This document shows positions 33,923 to 42,865 of a stretch of 64,000 nucleotides of DNA, one piece after another (position 1 is the first letter of the stretch; each line of letters begins with the position of its first letter). Below the pieces are notes generated by a model. The model did no database searches, had not been told where the DNA came from, and saw only the letters and a program-made list of their open reading frames with translations. Source of the DNA: Rhodospirillaceae bacterium UBA6219 (lineage in GTDB: Bacteria; Pseudomonadota; Alphaproteobacteria; Rhodospirillales; Magnetospirillaceae); NCBI GenBank assembly GCA_002435715.1, contig DISD01000033.1, forward strand, positions 31,423 to 95,422, given 5' to 3'. The translations under genes and the position numbers were made by a program.

Positions 33923-36469
33923 TCAAATCGCCCAATCGTTCACTTGGGCATTGGGGGCACAAGGCAGCCAAACACTAACCTTGGTTCCCCGACCCTTCTC
34001 GCTGTTGACGATCAGGACGCCACCATGCAATTCGGTCATCGACTTGGCCAAGGGCAGCCCCAATCCGGTCCCTTCATATTGTCGTGACAACGAGCCGTCC
34101 ACCTGCCGAAATGGCTCCAAGGCCAAGGCGATTTCATCTTCGGTCATACCGATACCAGTGTCGCTCACCATCAGGGTAATCCCCTCGCCTTCCTGCTGAG
34201 CCGACAACGTCACCTGCCCGCCTTCCGGGGTAAACTTCACGGCGTTGGAGAGCAGGTTGACCAGGATTTGCAGGCAACGTCTACGATCCCCTTCCATGGG
34301 GGGCAGGTTCGCCGGAACTTCGGTTATCAATTTCAACTGGTTGCTCCGGGCCCGGGATTCCACCAAGCGAATGGCGGAATCCGTCACCTCGACCATATCC
34401 ACCGGCCCGAGTTCCAGGGCCATTTGCCCAGCTTCCACCTTCGAGACGTCCAAGATATCGTTAATCACCGCCAAAAGGTGTCGCCCGGAATTGACGATAT
34501 CCGAGGCATAACCCTGATAGCGGACATTGCCCAGCGGACCGAACATGGATCCGGCCATCACTTCCGAAAAACCGATGATGGCGTTCAGCGGTGTGCGCAA
34601 TTCATGGCTGATGGTGGCCAGGAATTCTGTTTTCGAACGGCTGGCCAGTTCTGCTTGTTCCTTGGCCCATTGCAGGTCACGGGTTCGTTCCGCCACCCGT
34701 CGTTCCAGGCCCTCATTGGCCAAGGCCAGCTGACGTTCCACTTCGACCCGGTCAGAGACGTCGGCGGCGTAAATGTTCACATAGCCGCCCCCCGCCACGG
34801 GCACCAGGCTGAGCGACAAAACCTTGCCGGCTACCGGCAATTCCGCCTGCACTTGCCGCTTGGTCTGCAAGACCTCGGTCACAACCCCCTGCCATTGCTG
34901 GGGAATCGAACGCCCCATGCTGGTCCCCCATTCCCCCAACAGAGTTTCACTGGCGGGATTGGCGTGCAAGATGGTGCCGTCACTGGCAATGCGCAAAATG
35001 GGAAAGGGGCATTGGGCCGGAAACAGCGCCAAGGAATGGATCATCTGTTCCGCCCGACGTTGATCGGTCACGTCGGTCACCAAGACCATGCCGCTATCGA
35101 CTTCATCGGCCGAGCGCATCTCGAAAATCCGCTCTCCTCCGCCGGGTAATTGTACGACAAGCGAGGTATCGCCTCGCCCCTTTCCCTCCAAAAATGGCGA
35201 CAGATCACCGCACAAGCGGGCGAACTCCTCCATGGCATGGTTCTGGACCAAGGGGATGCCATGTTGAACCTTTAAAATCCCCACTTTCAGCAGGTCGGTC
35301 ACCGATTGCAGCAGACGCAAACGCGAATTTTCTTCGCGGACATGCATTTGCTCCTCTCGTAATCTGATTCTTTCGCCCATTTCCTGTTCCAGAGCGAAAC
35401 GAGAGCGCGTGACCTCGTCGGCCAACAATTCCACCTGCTGCAACAGGCCATTCACTTCGTTGCCACCGAGGAAAGCCGGCTCGGGCAGACCGGTGACTGT
35501 TCCGGTGATCTGGGCGATACGATGGATCACCGAGCGCAGCGAGCGCCCCAACATCCAAAACACCACCATGAACAAGGCAATCATCGAAACAGCCAAGGCG
35601 GTTCTGATGTGGCGTTCATGGTGCAACAGACGTTCCGCGTCGGATGCCACATGTGATTTAGGCGATAGAGAGACGAAAGCCGGCAGGAAATTCAGACCAC
35701 CATGTTCCGGCAGTTCCTCGATCATCGCCAACCAATCGTGCTGCAAATCCCCCAATTGGGTCCCGGATTCGACCAAATCCGGCGCCCCGGAGGCGGCAAT
35801 ATTCCCTTGCACCAAATCCGCGATTGCCGAAAACCGCCCCCCCAAGTTTGGAATAAGGGTTTTATCGAACTGCGTCTGATCCCAGCGAAACAACAGAACC
35901 ACGCGCATGGCATTGTCGGGAATGGCATGAACGCCCACCACGAAGATCTCACGATCCAGTCGCTGGATGATGGCACGGTGGTCGGCATTGGCCGGAATGG
36001 ACTTCAAGAAGCCGTAAAGCGAGGCTGGGGGCAAATCCTTGTTCGCAGAAAACATCGCATGAGCCTGACCGGCACCATCGACAATGGCCATGAAGGTAAC
36101 GTTCGAGTGCGATAAGGTATCACCAATAAATCCCAAACTTTCCAGCGGACGAATATCGGTAACGTTGCCCTGCCGATCTCGATCAAGACTTTGGGCCACC
36201 CGCTCGACAGGAACGGAATTGGCAGCCATACCAGCGATGCTGAACATGGTATTGAGGTTCTGACGAAAGCGGACACGGCCCGTCTCGGCGTCGTTCCGCA
36301 ATTCCTCGCGGGTTGAATCACGCACCAAACTTTCGATCCAAGCCGAATTGATCATGTCCAGCGCAAGCCACAAGATGCCTGCCATCAATCCGCCGACAAT
36401 CATCAGCCTGGTTGTGATACTTAAACGACCGCCCCCACCCACAATCGCCATCACGTAACCCCGTTCCAT
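33923..36469 (-). CDS. Membrane-bound PAS histidine kinase
   Basis: 848 residues. It has a membrane helix near residues 20-40, a periplasmic sensor of about 240 residues without recognised family, and a second helix near 291-308. A coiled-coil linker follows (about 345-390), then two PAS-like segments (about 390-470 and 480-580). The HisKA has His622 in TISHELRTPLNAIIGFSEVM. The HATPase domain has NLLSNAVKFTPEGG, SDTGIGM and GTGLGLPLAKSMTELHGG. No receiver domain is attached. ATG 36469 is used, with 36451 as an alternative. It could be orphan, as no response regulator is adjacent. Confidence 0.9.
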   Translation of the reverse strand: MERGYVMAIVGGGGRLSITTRLMIVGGLMAGILWLALDMINSAWIESLVRDSTREELRNDAETGRVRFRQNLNTMFSIAGMAANSVPVERVAQSLDRDRQGNVTDIRPLESLGFIGDTLSHSNVTFMAIVDGAGQAHAMFSANKDLPPASLYGFLKSIPANADHRAIIQRLDREIFVVGVHAIPDNAMRVVLLFRWDQTQFDKTLIPNLGGRFSAIADLVQGNIAASGAPDLVESGTQLGDLQHDWLAMIEELPEHGGLNFLPAFVSLSPKSHVASDAERLLHHERHIRTALAVSMIALFMVVFWMLGRSLRSVIHRIAQITGTVTGLPEPAFLGGNEVNGLLQQVELLADEVTRSRFALEQEMGERIRLREEQMHVREENSRLRLLQSVTDLLKVGILKVQHGIPLVQNHAMEEFARLCGDLSPFLEGKGRGDTSLVVQLPGGGERIFEMRSADEVDSGMVLVTDVTDQRRAEQMIHSLALFPAQCPFPILRIASDGTILHANPASETLLGEWGTSMGRSIPQQWQGVVTEVLQTKRQVQAELPVAGKVLSLSLVPVAGGGYVNIYAADVSDRVEVERQLALANEGLERRVAERTRDLQWAKEQAELASRSKTEFLATISHELRTPLNAIIGFSEVMAGSMFGPLGNVRYQGYASDIVNSGRHLLAVINDILDVSKVEAGQMALELGPVDMVEVTDSAIRLVESRARSNQLKLITEVPANLPPMEGDRRRCLQILVNLLSNAVKFTPEGGQVTLSAQQEGEGITLMVSDTGIGMTEDEIALALEPFRQVDGSLSRQYEGTGLGLPLAKSMTELHGGVLIVNSEKGRGTKVSVWLPCAPNAQVNDWAI

Positions 36470-36585
36470 TTACTTCTGTCAGTTTCACATGCAAGAACAG
36501 CATTGCCAGCATGGCATAAGGCTGAATCCTTGTTTAAAAGTATTAACTCGTTGGAAGAAACGTCCCAACCCCAAGGAAGACCATA

Positions 36586-37083
36586 TTGGCTTTTCTGTCC
36601 AAATCACGCCCCGGAATATCGCCAACCCATCCCGCGTTCATTTTGTCTACCTGGTTCGGAACCGGGTTGATCTCCAAAGCCCCTGGGACATGGGGATCTT
36701 TGGCGGCATTACCCTTTGCCTGGGGCTTGTCCATATGGGGCGGTACACCGGCCTTGCTGACGGCCAGCGCCGTTTGTGCGCTACTTGGCTGGTGGGCTGC
36801 AGCCTATTATGTGGCCCAAACAGGCACTGACGACCCCAAGGAAGTGGTCGTCGATGAAGTTGCCGGTCAATGGCTGGTTCTGGCCGCAATCCCTGCCGAT
36901 CCGGCGTTGTTTGCTCTGGGCTTTGTGTTGTTCAGGATTTTCGACATCTTCAAGCCCTGGCCGGTAAGATGGGCGGACCGCCAAGTCGGTGGCGGTTTGG
37001 GGATCATGCTCGATGATCTGCTGGCGGCATTGTACGGCGCCTTGATCCTGAGCTTGGTGAATTTGTGGTGGAGTTTGCCATGA
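36586..37083 (+). CDS. pgpA: Phosphatidylglycerophosphatase A
   Basis: 165-residue membrane phosphatase giving phosphatidylglycerol from its phosphate. FGTGLISKAPGTWGSLAALP, the acidic VDEVAGQWLVL motif and FRIFDIFKPWPVRWADR are characteristic. The start is TTG 36586, preceded by AAGGAAGA; no ATG fits. Its stop overlaps the start of the pncC gene (ATGA). Confidence 0.93.
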   Translation: MAFLSKSRPGISPTHPAFILSTWFGTGLISKAPGTWGSLAALPFAWGLSIWGGTPALLTASAVCALLGWWAAAYYVAQTGTDDPKEVVVDEVAGQWLVLAAIPADPALFALGFVLFRIFDIFKPWPVRWADRQVGGGLGIMLDDLLAALYGALILSLVNLWWSLP

Positions 37084-37574
37084 GCCTGCTGGACATGAGG
37101 CTGGTCAATGCTGCCGAACAGGTGGTGACACTTTATCGACAAAACGGAAACATGGTGGCGACGGCCGAATCATGTACCGGCGGCTTGGTGGCGGCAGCCC
37201 TGACCAGCGTCTCGGGATCGTCCGCTGTGATCGAACGCGGTTTCGTCACCTACTCCAACCAAGCGAAAACCCAAATGTTGGGCGTCGCCGAAGAACTGAT
37301 CGACAGCCACGGCGCGGTCAGCGCCCCGGTCGCTCAGGCCATGGCTGAAGGGGCACTGATCCACAGTGCGGCCCAGGTCGCCGTATCCATCACCGGCATC
37401 GCCGGTCCTGGTGGCGGCAGCGCCGACAAGCCGGTGGGGCTGGTGTTTTTCGGCTTGGCCCGACAAGGCCTGTCGGCAAAAACTTTTCGTCAGGTTTTCC
37501 CGGGGGACCGCGATCAGGTGCGGACTGCAGCCTGCCTTTATGCGCTTGATTTGCTTAAGACTTCGGCACTTTGA
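37080..37574 (+). CDS. pncC: Nicotinamide-nucleotide amidase (CinA C-terminal type)
   Basis: 164 residues, matching only the C-terminal deamidase domain of CinA: VATAESCTGGLVAAALTSVS, FVTYSNQAKTQMLGV and ITGIAGPGGGSADKPVGLV. It deamidates NMN in pyridine-nucleotide salvage. A stand-alone form is common in proteobacteria. ATG 37080 overlaps the pgpA stop. The last 20 bases overlap a convergent small gene. Confidence 0.92.
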   Translation: MSLLDMRLVNAAEQVVTLYRQNGNMVATAESCTGGLVAAALTSVSGSSAVIERGFVTYSNQAKTQMLGVAEELIDSHGAVSAPVAQAMAEGALIHSAAQVAVSITGIAGPGGGSADKPVGLVFFGLARQGLSAKTFRQVFPGDRDQVRTAACLYALDLLKTSAL

Positions 37575-37854
37575 CCAATACACGCAGGATGGCCAAAGGA
37601 ACGGTGGGGCCTTCGGCTTCGAGATGCGTCTCGCCTTGGGTCAACGAGGCATAGGGCAAGATACCGCTGACACCAAAGCCGATGTGAAGCCGCCAATGCG
37701 GCAAAAGGCTTTTGACCAGACGCAGGCAACAATCAACCGATTCGCTGTAGGTCCCGGCGGGCTGGCCATACATGTTGGCAACCATGTCATCAAGTTCGGT
37801 GCTGCCCCCCTGGGCGTCACCTAGCAACCGAGTCAGTTCTTGCAGATCACTCAT
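37555..37854 (-). CDS. Small protein, possibly phage-ABA-sandwich-like
   Basis: 99 residues. A Ser/Tyr/Cys segment (YSESVDCCLRLVKSLLPHW) followed by a short beta-rich stretch and a Glu-Gly-x-Thr-x-Pro-Leu-Ala-x-Leu motif (EGPTVPLAILRVL) resembles the layout of small phage ABA sandwich domain proteins. That is a weak pattern match only. ATG 37854 has a GAGG site 8 bases before. The 3' end overlaps pncC by 20 bases. It sits alone, facing an AT-rich intergenic region shared with the cyclic-nucleotide-binding gene. Confidence 0.6.
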   Translation of the reverse strand: MSDLQELTRLLGDAQGGSTELDDMVANMYGQPAGTYSESVDCCLRLVKSLLPHWRLHIGFGVSGILPYASLTQGETHLEAEGPTVPLAILRVLVKVPKS

Positions 37855-37961
37855 CACCAGGGCCTCAAATGTGCGCAACTCGTTAACTGTATATATTATA
37901 ATTGTATCATCACATTTTTTGACGCAAGCTTCGGCCCAGCGTAAGAAGGAAAAACAACACC

Positions 37962-38597
37962 ATGGATGAAACCGCTTTCAGCGGTACTGTACAGTTGGAA
38001 CGCCAGGTATTTTCCGCTGGCGACCGCGTCTTTGCCCAAGGTGATTCCGGGGATTGCGCTTATATACTTTTGCGGGGCAAGGTAGGCCTGTTCCATCATC
38101 ACGAAGGCCACCGGACCGAAGTCGGCGAAATCAGCCCCGGTGACATTTTCGGCGAAATGGCGGTTCTTGATGGCGGCAACCGTTCCGCCTCGGCCATCGC
38201 CATGGAAGAATGCGAACTGGCTCTGGTTCCTTACGCTATCTTCCGTCGCAAGCTCGATAGTGCCGACCGCTTTCTGAAAGCGCTGATCGAATTGTTCATT
38301 CGCAACATTCGCAACTCGTCACGACTGTTCCTGCGACGCCCTCGGTCGTTTCGTGACCACGTCAAACAAATGCGGGTGTTTTCTTGGAACATGCGCCGCT
38401 TTGCCGGCCGCATGGACGACGCCACCATGGCCGACGATGTCCTGGACGTTCTTGACCGTCTGGATACGGTGCTGACCGATTTGCAAAACGTCTCGGAACT
38501 GTGCCCGGACAAACGGCACGATCTCATCGCCGAGGAAGAACTGAACGGGGTCGGCTTCGGAGAAGTCATCGGCACCGAAGGTCAGCGTAAGCTTTAA
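37962..38597 (+). CDS. Cyclic-nucleotide-binding domain protein without DNA-binding domain
   Basis: 211 residues. The N-terminal 120 form a Crp-like cNMP-binding barrel, with RVFAQGDSGDCAYILLRGKVG and the phosphate-binding cassette region GDIFGEMAVLDGGNRSASAIA. The C-terminal 90 residues are helical and lack any helix-turn-helix, so it is not a Crp/Fnr regulator. It may regulate a partner protein by ligand binding. AAGGAAAA precedes the ATG. It converges with a small lipoprotein gene, overlapping it by 4 bases. Confidence 0.85.
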   Translation: MDETAFSGTVQLERQVFSAGDRVFAQGDSGDCAYILLRGKVGLFHHHEGHRTEVGEISPGDIFGEMAVLDGGNRSASAIAMEECELALVPYAIFRRKLDSADRFLKALIELFIRNIRNSSRLFLRRPRSFRDHVKQMRVFSWNMRRFAGRMDDATMADDVLDVLDRLDTVLTDLQNVSELCPDKRHDLIAEEELNGVGFGEVIGTEGQRKL

Positions 38598-38836
38598 TCC
38601 AAGGATTGGGTCTTGATCGAGCCACTGGACGACGGTGCCGCAACCACCGGTTCCGGCTCGGAAGCCTGAACCACGTCCGCTGTAGAAGCCGGCGCGACTT
38701 CGGTGCTGGCGGTTTGTTGCTGCGTGGCGGGCTGCTTGCTTTTCTCGTATTGCTTCATGCCATGGGCGGCCAAATCGACCACCGCACAGCCTGTTAGAAG
38801 CGGAAGCAAGACCAAGGGGAGCACGATTTTCGACAT
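38594..38836 (-). CDS. Small lipoprotein
   Basis: 80 residues. MSKIVLPLVLLPLLTGC is a type II signal with a lipobox (LLTGC), so the mature protein begins at Cys17. The rest is Ala-, Ser-, Gln- and Pro-rich and looks unstructured. Asp at position +2 is absent (Ala), so Lol sorting would favour the outer membrane. A GAGG site precedes the ATG. Function unknown. Confidence 0.75.
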   Translation of the reverse strand: MSKIVLPLVLLPLLTGCAVVDLAAHGMKQYEKSKQPATQQQTASTEVAPASTADVVQASEPEPVVAAPSSSGSIKTQSLD

Positions 38837-38899
38837 AGGGGACCTCTGCGACGTCGAGCCGGCGAACGCTACACCCGCGTCGGATTTCCTCGCAAGCGC

Positions 38900-38937
38900 A
38901 AAAAAATCCCCCCCGCCGGGATGACCCGACGGGAGGG
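38900..38937 (-). terminator. Terminator of the MaoC-Pta/ackA unit
   Basis: On the - strand CCCGTCGGG pairs with CCCGGCGGG around a 4-base loop (one G-U pair), then a T-run (38906-38900). It lies 19 bases after the ackA stop codon. Confidence 0.8.
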
Positions 38938-38955
38938 CGAAAGAGCAATCAATGA

Positions 38956-40158
38956 TTACTGTGCGGCTTGACGCTGTTGACGCACCACGGCGCGGGTATG
39001 TTTGGCGATCATCATTTCCTCGTCGGTGGGAATGACGAAAACCGGAACCCGACTTTGCGGAAGAGTGATGGTCGCGGCATTGGCGTCGTTGGCCCCCGTA
39101 TCCAGCGCGATGCCCAACCAGGACGCCCCGTCACAGACCATACGACGCACCGGGGCCGAGCGCTCACCGATGCCGGCGGTGAACACCACGGCGTCCAAGC
39201 CCCCCATGGCCGCCGCCAACGAGCCCAGTTCACGACGAATGCGGTAACAGAACAAATCCACCGCTTCCGCGGCATGGGGGTCGTCGCTTTCCAGCAGGAC
39301 CCGCATGTCATTGGATACGCCGGACACCCCCAACAGACCCGATTGCTTGTACAGCAGGGTTTCGATCTGCTTGGCGTTCATCTTCTTCTCTTCCAACAGA
39401 TACAAGATGACACCGGGGTCCAGATTGCCGGTCCGCGTGCCCATGGGCAGACCATCGACGGCGGTGAAACCCAAGGTGGACGCCACCGAGCGGCCGTTGT
39501 CGATGGCGCACATGGACGCCCCCGACCCCAAATGGCAGACCACTACCTTGCCCGAGGCGGTTTCCGAGGCCATTTCGCGCAGACGACGGCTGATATATTC
39601 ATAGGACAGGCCGTGGAAGCCATAACGGCGCACGCCTTCCTCGGTCAATTCGCGCGGAAGCGCGAAAGTGGTCGCCACCTTGGGATTGGTGGCGTGGAAG
39701 GCCGTGTCGAAACACGCCACCTGGGGCAGTCCCGGATGCACCTTGGCCAAGGCGCGGATGGGGGCCAGATTGTGCGGTTGATGCAAGGGCGCCAGCGGCA
39801 CCAACTTTTCCAAAGCCCCCAACACCAGATCGTCCACCATCACCGGCGCACTGTATTTGGCGCCACCGTGGACGACGCGGTGACCCGCAGCGACCAATTG
39901 GGCGTCATCCAAATGGTCTTCAACCCAGTCGATCAGATGCTTCAACAGGTCTTCATGGTTCAGATTGCTGTCGGCGGGCCAGTGTTGCTCGGCCAGCACC
40001 GCCCCATCGGGACCTTGGGCGATGAAATGCGGGGCGACATTGATGCCCTCGACCTGCCCCTTGGATTGAAGATCCGGCTTTTGATCACCGTTGGACAGGT
40101 AAAGCGAGAACTTGATGGAAGAAGACCCGGCGTTGATGACCAGAATACCGTCACGCAT
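38956..40158 (-). CDS. ackA: Acetate kinase
   Basis: 400-residue ASKHA-fold kinase interconverting acetate/ATP and acetyl phosphate/ADP. VINAGSSSIKFSLY at the N terminus, RVVHGGAKYS, the FHATNPKVATTFALPRELTE region with the catalytic residues, and RYGFHGLSYEYI are family signatures. Start ATG 40158 follows AAGGGAAAG; the frame continues upstream only as a shadow. It is 13 bases from the phosphotransacetylase gene upstream, so the two form an acyl-phosphate operon. Confidence 0.95.
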   Translation of the reverse strand: MRDGILVINAGSSSIKFSLYLSNGDQKPDLQSKGQVEGINVAPHFIAQGPDGAVLAEQHWPADSNLNHEDLLKHLIDWVEDHLDDAQLVAAGHRVVHGGAKYSAPVMVDDLVLGALEKLVPLAPLHQPHNLAPIRALAKVHPGLPQVACFDTAFHATNPKVATTFALPRELTEEGVRRYGFHGLSYEYISRRLREMASETASGKVVVCHLGSGASMCAIDNGRSVASTLGFTAVDGLPMGTRTGNLDPGVILYLLEEKKMNAKQIETLLYKQSGLLGVSGVSNDMRVLLESDDPHAAEAVDLFCYRIRRELGSLAAAMGGLDAVVFTAGIGERSAPVRRMVCDGASWLGIALDTGANDANAATITLPQSRVPVFVIPTDEEMMIAKHTRAVVRQQRQAAQ

Positions 40159-40171
40159 GGCTTTCCCTTTC

Positions 40172-41581
40172 TTATTCAGCAGCGACCTTGCCGCCAGCGC
40201 GGCGGGCATGGGCGAACAACACGGCCACCGCACAACTGGCCAAACGGGCCTTGGCGGAATCGGCACGGCTGGTCAGCACGATGGGAACCCGGGCTCCCAA
40301 AACGATCCCCGCCGCGTCGGCGTCGGCCAGATAGGACAATTGCTTGGCCAGCATGTTGCCGGCTTCCAGATCGGGAACCAACAGGATGTCGGCCTGACCG
40401 GCCACCGGCGAGCTGATCTTCTTGATCTTGGCTGCTTCGGCCGAGATGGCGTTGTCGAAAGCCAACGGGCCATCCAGCACGGCGCCGGTAATCTGGCCGC
40501 GATCGGCCATCTTGCACAAAGCCGCGGCTTCGATGGTTGAATTGATCTTGGGATAGACCGTTTCCACCGCCGACAGGATGGCGACCTTGGGCTTGTCCAC
40601 CCCCATACACAGCGCCAGGTCGATGGCGTTCTGGGTGATGTCCACTTTATCTTCCAACGTCGGATAGATGTTGATGGCCGCATCCGAGATCAGCAGCATC
40701 TTGGGATAAGTGGGCACGTCCATAACGAAGACGTGGCTGATACGACGACCGGTGCGCAGACCGGTGGCGCGGCTGGCCACTTCATGCATCATCTCGTCGG
40801 TATGCAGGCTGCCCTTCATCAGGGCTTCGGCGACACCGGTGCGGCACAGTTCCACCGCCTTTTCGGCCGATTCATGGCTGTGTTGAGTGTCGATGATCTG
40901 CATGCCGGTCAAATCGAAACCGAATTCTTCCGCCACCGAACGGATCTTGGCTTCGGGTCCTACCAGGATGGGGTTGATCAACCCCTTCTTGAAGGCTTCG
41001 ACCGGGCCTTCCAACGACACCTGGTCGCAGGGATGGCACACCGCCACCGAGATCGGTTCCAAGTTGCCGCAACGTTCGATGATGTCCTCGAACACGTGAT
41101 GGCGGCGACGCAGGGACACTTCGTGCAATTCCGTGCGCGGTTGCACCACCTTTTGGGTCGGCGCCAACACGCGGGCGGCGCCCGAGAACACCGCCACGCC
41201 ATCCTGGTTGACCGCCTTGCAGTCGAACAACACATCCGAGGGGGCGATCTTTTCCTTGGCGACGATGGTCACGGTCACCGTGTCACCCACTTCGACCGGA
41301 TTTTGGAAGTCGAAGGTCTGGCTGCGGTAAACGGTCCCGGCCCCCGGAAGCTGGTTGCCCAGAACGGCGGAAAGCAAAGACCCCGTCCACAGGGAATGGG
41401 CCAAAACCTTGCGGTGCTGCGCCAAGCTTGACGCCTGTTCCGCATTGTAATGAGTGGGGTTGAGGTCGCCACTGGCAACACCGAACAATTCCACGTCTTC
41501 CATCCGGCAGGTCCGGGTCAAGGTGGCGCTGTCGCCCACTTTGATTTCGTCCCAGGTGCGGTTTTCCATCATTTCGACCAT
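40172..41581 (-). CDS. MaoC-like hydratase fused to phosphate acetyl/butyryltransferase
   Basis: 469-residue fusion. The N-terminal 140 residues form a hot-dog MaoC/R-hydratase domain with ASGDLNPTHYNAEQAS, the conserved Asp-His pair region, and AHSLWTGSLLSAVLG. The C-terminal 310 residues are a phosphotransacetylase of the Pta/Ptb family, with NPILVGPEAKIRSVAEE, EALMKGSLHTDEMMHEV and DGPLAFDNAISAEAA. Such fusions are recorded in alphaproteobacteria. The likely role is acyl-CoA to acyl phosphate for AckA downstream, possibly linked to polyhydroxybutyrate or short-chain acyl-CoA turnover. ATG 41581 is chosen because GGAG precedes it; an in-frame TTG lies 12 bases upstream. Confidence 0.92.
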   Translation of the reverse strand: MVEMMENRTWDEIKVGDSATLTRTCRMEDVELFGVASGDLNPTHYNAEQASSLAQHRKVLAHSLWTGSLLSAVLGNQLPGAGTVYRSQTFDFQNPVEVGDTVTVTIVAKEKIAPSDVLFDCKAVNQDGVAVFSGAARVLAPTQKVVQPRTELHEVSLRRRHHVFEDIIERCGNLEPISVAVCHPCDQVSLEGPVEAFKKGLINPILVGPEAKIRSVAEEFGFDLTGMQIIDTQHSHESAEKAVELCRTGVAEALMKGSLHTDEMMHEVASRATGLRTGRRISHVFVMDVPTYPKMLLISDAAINIYPTLEDKVDITQNAIDLALCMGVDKPKVAILSAVETVYPKINSTIEAAALCKMADRGQITGAVLDGPLAFDNAISAEAAKIKKISSPVAGQADILLVPDLEAGNMLAKQLSYLADADAAGIVLGARVPIVLTSRADSAKARLASCAVAVLFAHARRAGGKVAAE

Positions 41582-41808
41582 TGCCCACTCCAATGTTGGC
41601 CAAATGCATGTTGCATTGCGGAATATACCGGCAAAGTCCGGGGGTGTACATCCGCCTGCCCTTATCCTTCACGGATTGGTCACAAGGGACGGTTTTTCCG
41701 CTCGGCAAGCCAGCTTGACGCATGCCTCCCCCGCGCACCAGCCCCTTGCTCAAGACCGCTTTTTTATATTAGTTGTTGCTAATCTCTATTTTCCCATGGA
41801 TGCCCCAC

Positions 41809-42771
41809 ATGGCCGACCACGCCCCCGCTTCGTCGTTACCGCACGTTCCCGTGACCATTTTCGCTTCGGTCATGGGGTTGGCTGGACTTGGCTTAGCCTG
41901 GCGGAAGGGACACGCCATCCTGGGACTTCCCGACGTGGTCTCAGAAGTCTTTCTGGCCATTGCCGGCTTAGCTTTCATCGCCGCCTTGCTGACATACGCC
42001 TTGAAGGCGATGCGTTACCCACAAGCCGTGGTGGGTGAATTCAACCACCCGGTCCGCTCGGCCTTCTTTTCGACCTTTCCGATCGGCGTGTTGCTGCTGG
42101 CTGCGGGGCTTTATCCTTATTCGGCCAGCGGGGCTTTCGCCCTTTGGGTGGCCGGCGCCATCCTGCAACTGGTGCTGACCATTCGGCTGATCGTCCGTTG
42201 GATGGTCCACAAACAAGAAATCAACCACGTGAACGCCGCGTGGTTCATCCCCATCGTCGGCAACATCATTGTTCCCATTCTGGGCGCCCGTATGGGAATG
42301 ACCGAAATTTCTTGGTTCTTCCTGTCGGTGGGCATGTTGTTCTGGCTGCCCATGCTGACCATCATCCTTTATCGGGTCATCTTCCACGACGCCCTGCCGC
42401 CGCGCCTGATGCCCACCTTGTTCATCCTGCTGCCCCCGCCGTCCATCGGGTACGTGTCTTATGTAGGGTTGACCGGAAACGTCGACACTTTCGCCCAAGT
42501 CCTGGTCAACGGCGCGTTGTTCCTGACCCTGGTGCTGCTGGCCAAGTCGAAAAGCTTCGTCGGCCTGCCCTTCGCCGTGTCTTGGTGGGCCTTCACCTTC
42601 CCTTTGGACGCTGTTGCCCTGGCCTCCATCGAACACGCCCATCGCTTTCCGGGTGGCATGTGGCCGGTCGTCGGTACCGTGTTGCTGGCCTTGGCCAGCT
42701 TGGTCGTGGTGCTGGTTTCCGTCAGAACCGTCGCCTCGATCGCTGCCGGTTCCTTGTTCCATCCTGAATGA
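41809..42771 (+). CDS. SLAC1/TehA (TDT) family anion channel-like protein
   Basis: 320-residue integral membrane protein with about ten helices. HVPVTIFASVMGLAGLGLAWR starts the family pattern, and NHPVRSAFFSTFPIGVLLLA, the central NHVNAAWFIPIVGNIIVPI and VSWWAFTFPLDAVALASI follow. TDT members include TehA (tellurite resistance) and plant SLAC1 anion channels; the substrate here is unknown. An ATG nine bases upstream (41800) is an alternative start, and neither has a strong ribosome site. Confidence 0.85.
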   Translation: MADHAPASSLPHVPVTIFASVMGLAGLGLAWRKGHAILGLPDVVSEVFLAIAGLAFIAALLTYALKAMRYPQAVVGEFNHPVRSAFFSTFPIGVLLLAAGLYPYSASGAFALWVAGAILQLVLTIRLIVRWMVHKQEINHVNAAWFIPIVGNIIVPILGARMGMTEISWFFLSVGMLFWLPMLTIILYRVIFHDALPPRLMPTLFILLPPPSIGYVSYVGLTGNVDTFAQVLVNGALFLTLVLLAKSKSFVGLPFAVSWWAFTFPLDAVALASIEHAHRFPGGMWPVVGTVLLALASLVVVLVSVRTVASIAAGSLFHPE

Positions 42772-42865
42772 GTTCGCCCAATTAGTGTTTTCCGCATGTT
42801 GCGACGCACAAGATAGAGGTCTAAGGTTGCCACCAACGTATTATTAGGTGGACCCGAGGCACATT

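Noticed and set aside
37896..37930. Strong promoter in the AT-rich gap before the cyclic-nucleotide-binding gene
   Set aside because: TATAAT-like sequence is present on both strands, but no -35 box lies at a proper distance, so I could not place a promoter.
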